Below are positions 32,269 to 35,733 of a stretch of 35,733 bases of DNA, piece after piece. The stretch is from Candidatus Thioglobus sp. REDSEA-S12_B1 (GTDB lineage: Bacteria; Pseudomonadota; Gammaproteobacteria; PS1; Pseudothioglobaceae): positions 1 to 35,733 of the forward strand of contig LURN01000041.1 in assembly GCA_001628405.1 (NCBI GenBank). Direction: 5' to 3'. The notes below the pieces were generated by a model. The model saw only the letters and a list, made by a program, of their open reading frames with translations, ran no database searches and had not been told where the DNA came from. Position 1 is the first letter of the stretch; every line of letters starts with the position of its first letter. Both the position numbers and the translations under genes were made by a program.

Positions 32269-33585
32269 TTAGAGTAATAGGTCTGATTCAAATGGATAAC
32301 TTGTCAAAAGCTCATATCCATTATTGGTGATTAAAACTTGTTCCTCAAGTTTCACTCCAGGCCCACCACTAAACCTACCAACATAGGTCTCAACACACAT
32401 CACCATCCCAGGCTGCAGAACCCCATCAAAACTGTTCTCATTGAGCTCCCAGCTAAAGGGTATTGCGGGAAACTCATCGCACAGACCCACGCCGTGAAAA
32501 AGGACTGAGTAGTGACGAAACTCATCTTTCGAGTACTCTTTAGAGTTAAGTGTTAACTCTTTAAAAGTAGTGCCAGGTTTTAATAACTCCATGTTATTTT
32601 GAATTTGCTCATAACCCATGGTGTAGATTTCTTTTTGTTCATCTGTCGGCTTCTCTTCACCACACAGCCATGTCCTAGACATATCAGTGCAGTAACCATA
32701 AGAACCAACCAAGTCAGTATCAAAACCCATTAACTCACCACTTAGTATGGGGCGAGATGAGCACTCCTGGTACCAAGGGTTTGCTCTAGGCCCTGAGGCG
32801 AGCAATCTCGTCTCAATCCATTCTGCACCCCTAGAAACGGCCTCCATTTGAAAGCGGCTCCAAAGATCTTGCTCAGTTATTCCAGGCTTGAAATGATGAC
32901 GCATCAGCTCCATAGATTTTTCACATGAAAAGATTGAACGCCTCATGGCCATCATTTCGTCATCTGATTTAATGAGCCTAGCGAGCTCCATCACCTCTTC
33001 ACCATTTGCAAGTTCAAGGCCATGCGACTCAAGCTGATGAACACCCTCAGGCGCGCAATGATCGAGCGCCAACCTCTTGTTTCCTTTGCCATGCTCATTG
33101 ACTATATCTACAATTTCAGTTGCCCATATCTTCGCTCTCTCTTTACTTTTGTCACCAGCTGTAAAGTACAAATAGGTGACTGCATGCCTGACCTCAGTAA
33201 TTAATGGGTTATGATTTGAAAGAAATTCATGGGCATCAAACTCAAAAATAATGACAGGCCCCTCAGTCATCACAAGCGCGTAACGAGCAGCGTTATGGGA
33301 GGTCCACAAAGACATATTGGTGCTGTCCGTTGCATAGCGAATATTTAAAGGGTCGTAGAGAAGGATGCCTGCACAGTCAAATTCAACGAGTTTTTCTCGA
33401 ACTCTTTTGAGTCGATACTCCCTAATTTTAGTCATATCTGGGCTGGCTAAACCAGCCTTCAGCCATTCTGACTCAGCAAGCTCTCCAGGGCCGAGTGCGT
33501 GTTTATTGAGACTGTAGATATCCTCTTCAACTCTATGATGAGAACCTATTTTTGTCTGGTGTCGTTTAGCTGCTGAAAAACTCAT
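32269..33585 (-). CDS. DddP-like M24 protein, candidate DMSP lyase
   Basis: The 438-residue protein matches DMSP lyase DddP closely. It has YATDSTNMSLW at 84-94, WIETRLLASGPRANPW at 256-271 and FDTDLVGSYGYCTDMSRTW at 288-306. The metal ligands and catalytic acid align one to one: D289, D291, D301, H364, D370, E399 and E414. The corresponding Ruegeria DddP positions, as I recall them, are 295, 297, 307, 371, 377, 406 and 421, a steady offset of six or seven. DddP splits dimethylsulfoniopropionate to dimethyl sulfide and acrylate. Creatinase is unlikely because it lacks these metal ligands. The neighbours are amine-oxidising genes, so a related onium substrate is possible. It lies 20 bp after the dehydrogenase at 33606-35733. 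Confidence 0.75.
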   Translation of the reverse strand: MSFSAAKRHQTKIGSHHRVEEDIYSLNKHALGPGELAESEWLKAGLASPDMTKIREYRLKRVREKLVEFDCAGILLYDPLNIRYATDSTNMSLWTSHNAARYALVMTEGPVIIFEFDAHEFLSNHNPLITEVRHAVTYLYFTAGDKSKERAKIWATEIVDIVNEHGKGNKRLALDHCAPEGVHQLESHGLELANGEEVMELARLIKSDDEMMAMRRSIFSCEKSMELMRHHFKPGITEQDLWSRFQMEAVSRGAEWIETRLLASGPRANPWYQECSSRPILSGELMGFDTDLVGSYGYCTDMSRTWLCGEEKPTDEQKEIYTMGYEQIQNNMELLKPGTTFKELTLNSKEYSKDEFRHYSVLFHGVGLCDEFPAIPFSWELNENSFDGVLQPGMVMCVETYVGRFSGGPGVKLEEQVLITNNGYELLTSYPFESDLLL

Positions 33586-33605
33586 TTAATAATCCACCTG
33601 AACCA

Positions 33606-35733
33606 TTACCTCATTTTAGATCCAGACGGATCATAAAGAGGCTCCATAACAATTGATGCCTTCCGAAACTCTCCCAATATCTCTACTTCAAGCTCTGCAT
33701 TAGAGTCAATTAAATTAACTGGAAGGTAGGTCATCGCAAGAGATTTTTTGACTGAATGACCATAACCACCGGAGGTAATATAGGAAACACATTCGCCATT
33801 ATGCATCACCGCTTCATCACCACTGACATCAGTTTCAGTATCGATTTGAATTACTGAGAGTTTTTTACTTGGTCCACTCTTTTTCTCAATTAGAGCTGCC
33901 TTTTTGCCTATAAAGTCTTTGTCCCAGTCCACGAAGAAATCAAGACCTGACTCCATTATTGTAAAGTCTGGTCTAAAGTCCATGGTCCATGCCCCCCAAC
34001 TTTTCTCAAGTCGCATAGACATCAATGCTCTGCCGCCAAACCATTTGAGATCCAGGTCGGCTCCTGCCTGCTCTATAGCCTCAAAGAGTTTTAGCTGGTA
34101 CTGAGGCGCTACATAAATCTCATAACCAAGCTCACCTGTAAATGAAAGTCTTACGCATAATGCAGGCACGCCACCTATAAATGTATCCCTGATATCTCTG
34201 AATTTAAATGCCTCTGAACTAACGTTTTCCCGAGTAAGCCTTGATAATAATTCTCCAGAATTTGGACCCGATATTGCAATGCCATGAAAGTCATCTGTCA
34301 TGTTTTTATAGGCAACATCTTGAACTCCCTCAAGGTGCTTCTCAAACCAGCGAAGGTGCATATTTTGTGCAACGCTTGATCCGAACAAATAATAGGTTTC
34401 TTCGTCAATACAGGCTACCGTGAGGTCTCCGTTCAGCTTACCGCTCTCTAAGAGCATGGGAGTTAGATTCACTCTTCCAGGACTTGGAATCCTGCCTGCA
34501 AGGACCTTATTCAAAAAAGCCCTAGCACCCGAACCCGTAAACCTATGGTTTGCAAAGCTGGCTACCTCACTTGCTCCAACAGATGATCTCACTGCTTCGA
34601 CCTCATTAGCGACATACTCATGAGATCTTGACCTATGGAAGGTTGGCTCTTCATAAGCATCCTCTGGTGAGTTGGCAAACCAGAGTGCATTTTCAAGTCC
34701 AAAAGTATCCTGCCATACAGCGCCTTTTTGCGTTAATCGATCGTAGATTGAGGTTGTTTTTTGAAGCCTTCCTTTAGGCAAAGTTTCATTAGGGAAAGTC
34801 ATCACAAAACGGCGCTCATAATTTTCGGATGACTTAATGACGCCCCATTCAGGCGTTGCAAAATCTCCAAATCGGGCAATATCCATCGCCCAAACGTCGA
34901 CTGATGGCTCTCCTTCAATCATCCATTCGGCCAATGTTTTGCCAACGCCCCCTGCTTGGCAGAAACCTGCCATGACGCCAACAGCTGTCCAGTAGTTTTT
35001 CATTCCAGGTACTGGACCAATCATTGGGTTTCCGTCAGGGGAGAAAACGAACGGGCCGTTTATAATGTTCTTGATTCCTGCTGTTCCCAGTGCTGGTATT
35101 CTCTCAAAAGCGAGCTCCAATCGATCAGCAATTCGATCCAAGTCTGGCTCGAGCAGGTCATGCCCAAAGGTTTGTGGTGTTCCATCCAAAGACCATGGTG
35201 TTGATCTAGGCTCATAAGTGCCAAGCAACATCCCCGTATTTTCCTGACGGGTATAAATATTAGCCTCAAAGTCAATACAACTTGGCAGTCTTTGACCATC
35301 CTTTAAGTTAGCAATTTGGTCAATCTCTTCGGTAATTAAGTAGTGATGCTCCATTGGCACAACCGGCAAATGAATTCCGGACATGCGACCAAGCTCTCTA
35401 GCCCAAAGACCTCCAGCGTTGACTATATATTCAGCATGTATACTTCCTTTTTCGGTTACAACGTCCCAAGAGCCGTCTGGCCTTTGATTAGTTTCTTCAA
35501 CGGGAGTATGAGTATAAAACTCTGCCCCATGAACTCGCGCTGATTTAGCATAGGCGTACACAACCCCTGAAGGATCAATGTCTCCATCAGATGGGTCCCA
35601 AAGAGCCGCAACATAATGATCAGGGTTAATCAATGGGTGCTTTTCAACTACTTCATCTAAAGACACAAACTCTTGATTCAAGCCCAATGATCTTGCATTA
35701 GAACGCTCACGCTTAAGGTAGTCATGCCAATTC
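33606..35733 (-). CDS. Dimethylglycine/sarcosine dehydrogenase-like FAD-GcvT protein (5' end beyond window)
   Basis: The frame stays open to the right edge, so the N terminus with the FAD Rossmann motif lies outside. A TTG at 35687 is not the true start. The visible part has the second half of the FAD domain (HHYLITEE; GPFVFSPDGNPMIGPVPGM; AGFCQAGGVGKTLAEWMIEGE). An FAO_M-type linker follows, then a GcvT-like folate domain with GELGYEIYVAP and a C-terminal barrel containing SGGYGHSVKKSLAMTYL. Such enzymes oxidise dimethylglycine, sarcosine or other N-methyl groups and hand the carbon to tetrahydrofolate as 5,10-methylene-THF. It is upstream of the DddP-like gene in the same minus-strand run. 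The visible length is about 709 residues of a usual 800 or more. Confidence 0.85.
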   Translation of the reverse strand, partial: NWHDYLKRERSNARSLGLNQEFVSLDEVVEKHPLINPDHYVAALWDPSDGDIDPSGVVYAYAKSARVHGAEFYTHTPVEETNQRPDGSWDVVTEKGSIHAEYIVNAGGLWARELGRMSGIHLPVVPMEHHYLITEEIDQIANLKDGQRLPSCIDFEANIYTRQENTGMLLGTYEPRSTPWSLDGTPQTFGHDLLEPDLDRIADRLELAFERIPALGTAGIKNIINGPFVFSPDGNPMIGPVPGMKNYWTAVGVMAGFCQAGGVGKTLAEWMIEGEPSVDVWAMDIARFGDFATPEWGVIKSSENYERRFVMTFPNETLPKGRLQKTTSIYDRLTQKGAVWQDTFGLENALWFANSPEDAYEEPTFHRSRSHEYVANEVEAVRSSVGASEVASFANHRFTGSGARAFLNKVLAGRIPSPGRVNLTPMLLESGKLNGDLTVACIDEETYYLFGSSVAQNMHLRWFEKHLEGVQDVAYKNMTDDFHGIAISGPNSGELLSRLTRENVSSEAFKFRDIRDTFIGGVPALCVRLSFTGELGYEIYVAPQYQLKLFEAIEQAGADLDLKWFGGRALMSMRLEKSWGAWTMDFRPDFTIMESGLDFFVDWDKDFIGKKAALIEKKSGPSKKLSVIQIDTETDVSGDEAVMHNGECVSYITSGGYGHSVKKSLAMTYLPVNLIDSNAELEVEILGEFRKASIVMEPLYDPSGSKMR

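Noticed and set aside
32269..33585. Creatinase next to a sarcosine-dehydrogenase-like gene
   Set aside because: The context was tempting (creatine to sarcosine), but the protein keeps all M24 metal ligands, which creatinase lacks, and its segments match DddP.
35687..35687. TTG at 35687 as the start of the dimethylglycine dehydrogenase-like gene
   Set aside because: The frame remains open to the window edge with family-like sequence, and the FAD-binding N terminus is missing, so the gene continues outside.

Overview
The window looks like a compact, AT-rich chromosome segment from a free-living marine bacterium, most likely a streamlined gammaproteobacterium. The evidence is a GcvR-type ACT regulator in the gcv cluster, GhrA-like and SdaA-type enzymes, genes that nearly touch or overlap, no mobile elements, and much betaine, methylamine and DMSP-type metabolism. 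The taxonomic placement is inference. No rRNA, tRNA, CRISPR, IS element or phage gene was seen, and no stretch over 300 bases lacks a gene.

Layout. 1-60 is the 3' end of an unidentified gene, followed by cysQ (79-849, +). A minus-strand glycine cleavage operon, gcvT-gcvH-gcvP-gcvR, runs 5776 to 871. A second minus-strand run starts at 14620 and reads leftward: class II aldolase/adducin protein, Fe(II)/2-oxoglutarate oxygenase, Asp/Glu-racemase-fold enzyme, sulfotransferase-like protein, beta-hydroxyacid dehydrogenase, FrhB-like Fe-S flavoprotein, DddP-like M24 protein, an unusual CysN-remnant/CysC fusion, and a GhrA-like dehydrogenase. A divergent LysR regulator (14786, +) is followed by a mandelate-racemase-type enolase-superfamily enzyme and L-serine dehydratase sdaA.

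18190-35733 reads as a catabolic island for N-methylated compounds. On the minus strand from 23087 are an alpha-ketoglutarate-semialdehyde-type dehydrogenase, an M19-fold protein with a non-canonical metal site, a 580-residue protein of no family I recognise, and a DUF3726-like protein. Divergent on the plus strand from 23260 are a non-pyrrolysine MttB-family methyltransferase, two SDRs, a DHDPS-family lyase, a PuuC-like aldehyde dehydrogenase and a PuuB/DadA-like FAD oxidoreductase. Reading inward from the right end on the minus strand are a dimethylglycine/sarcosine-dehydrogenase-like FAD-GcvT protein (cut by the window edge), a close DddP-like M24 protein, a zinc-independent MDR oxidoreductase and an HpbD-like enolase-superfamily epimerase.

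Working model (inference). The island epimerises, demethylates, oxidises and deaminates a betaine, possibly a hydroxyproline betaine, to alpha-ketoglutarate. N-methyl carbons would enter the folate pool through the GcvT-domain dehydrogenase. Glycine from this or other sources would be cleaved by GcvTHP, or pass via serine to pyruvate through SdaA. The least described parts are the M19-like/580-aa/DUF3726 trio, the CysN-remnant/CysC fusion, and the nine-gene run opposite the LysR gene.
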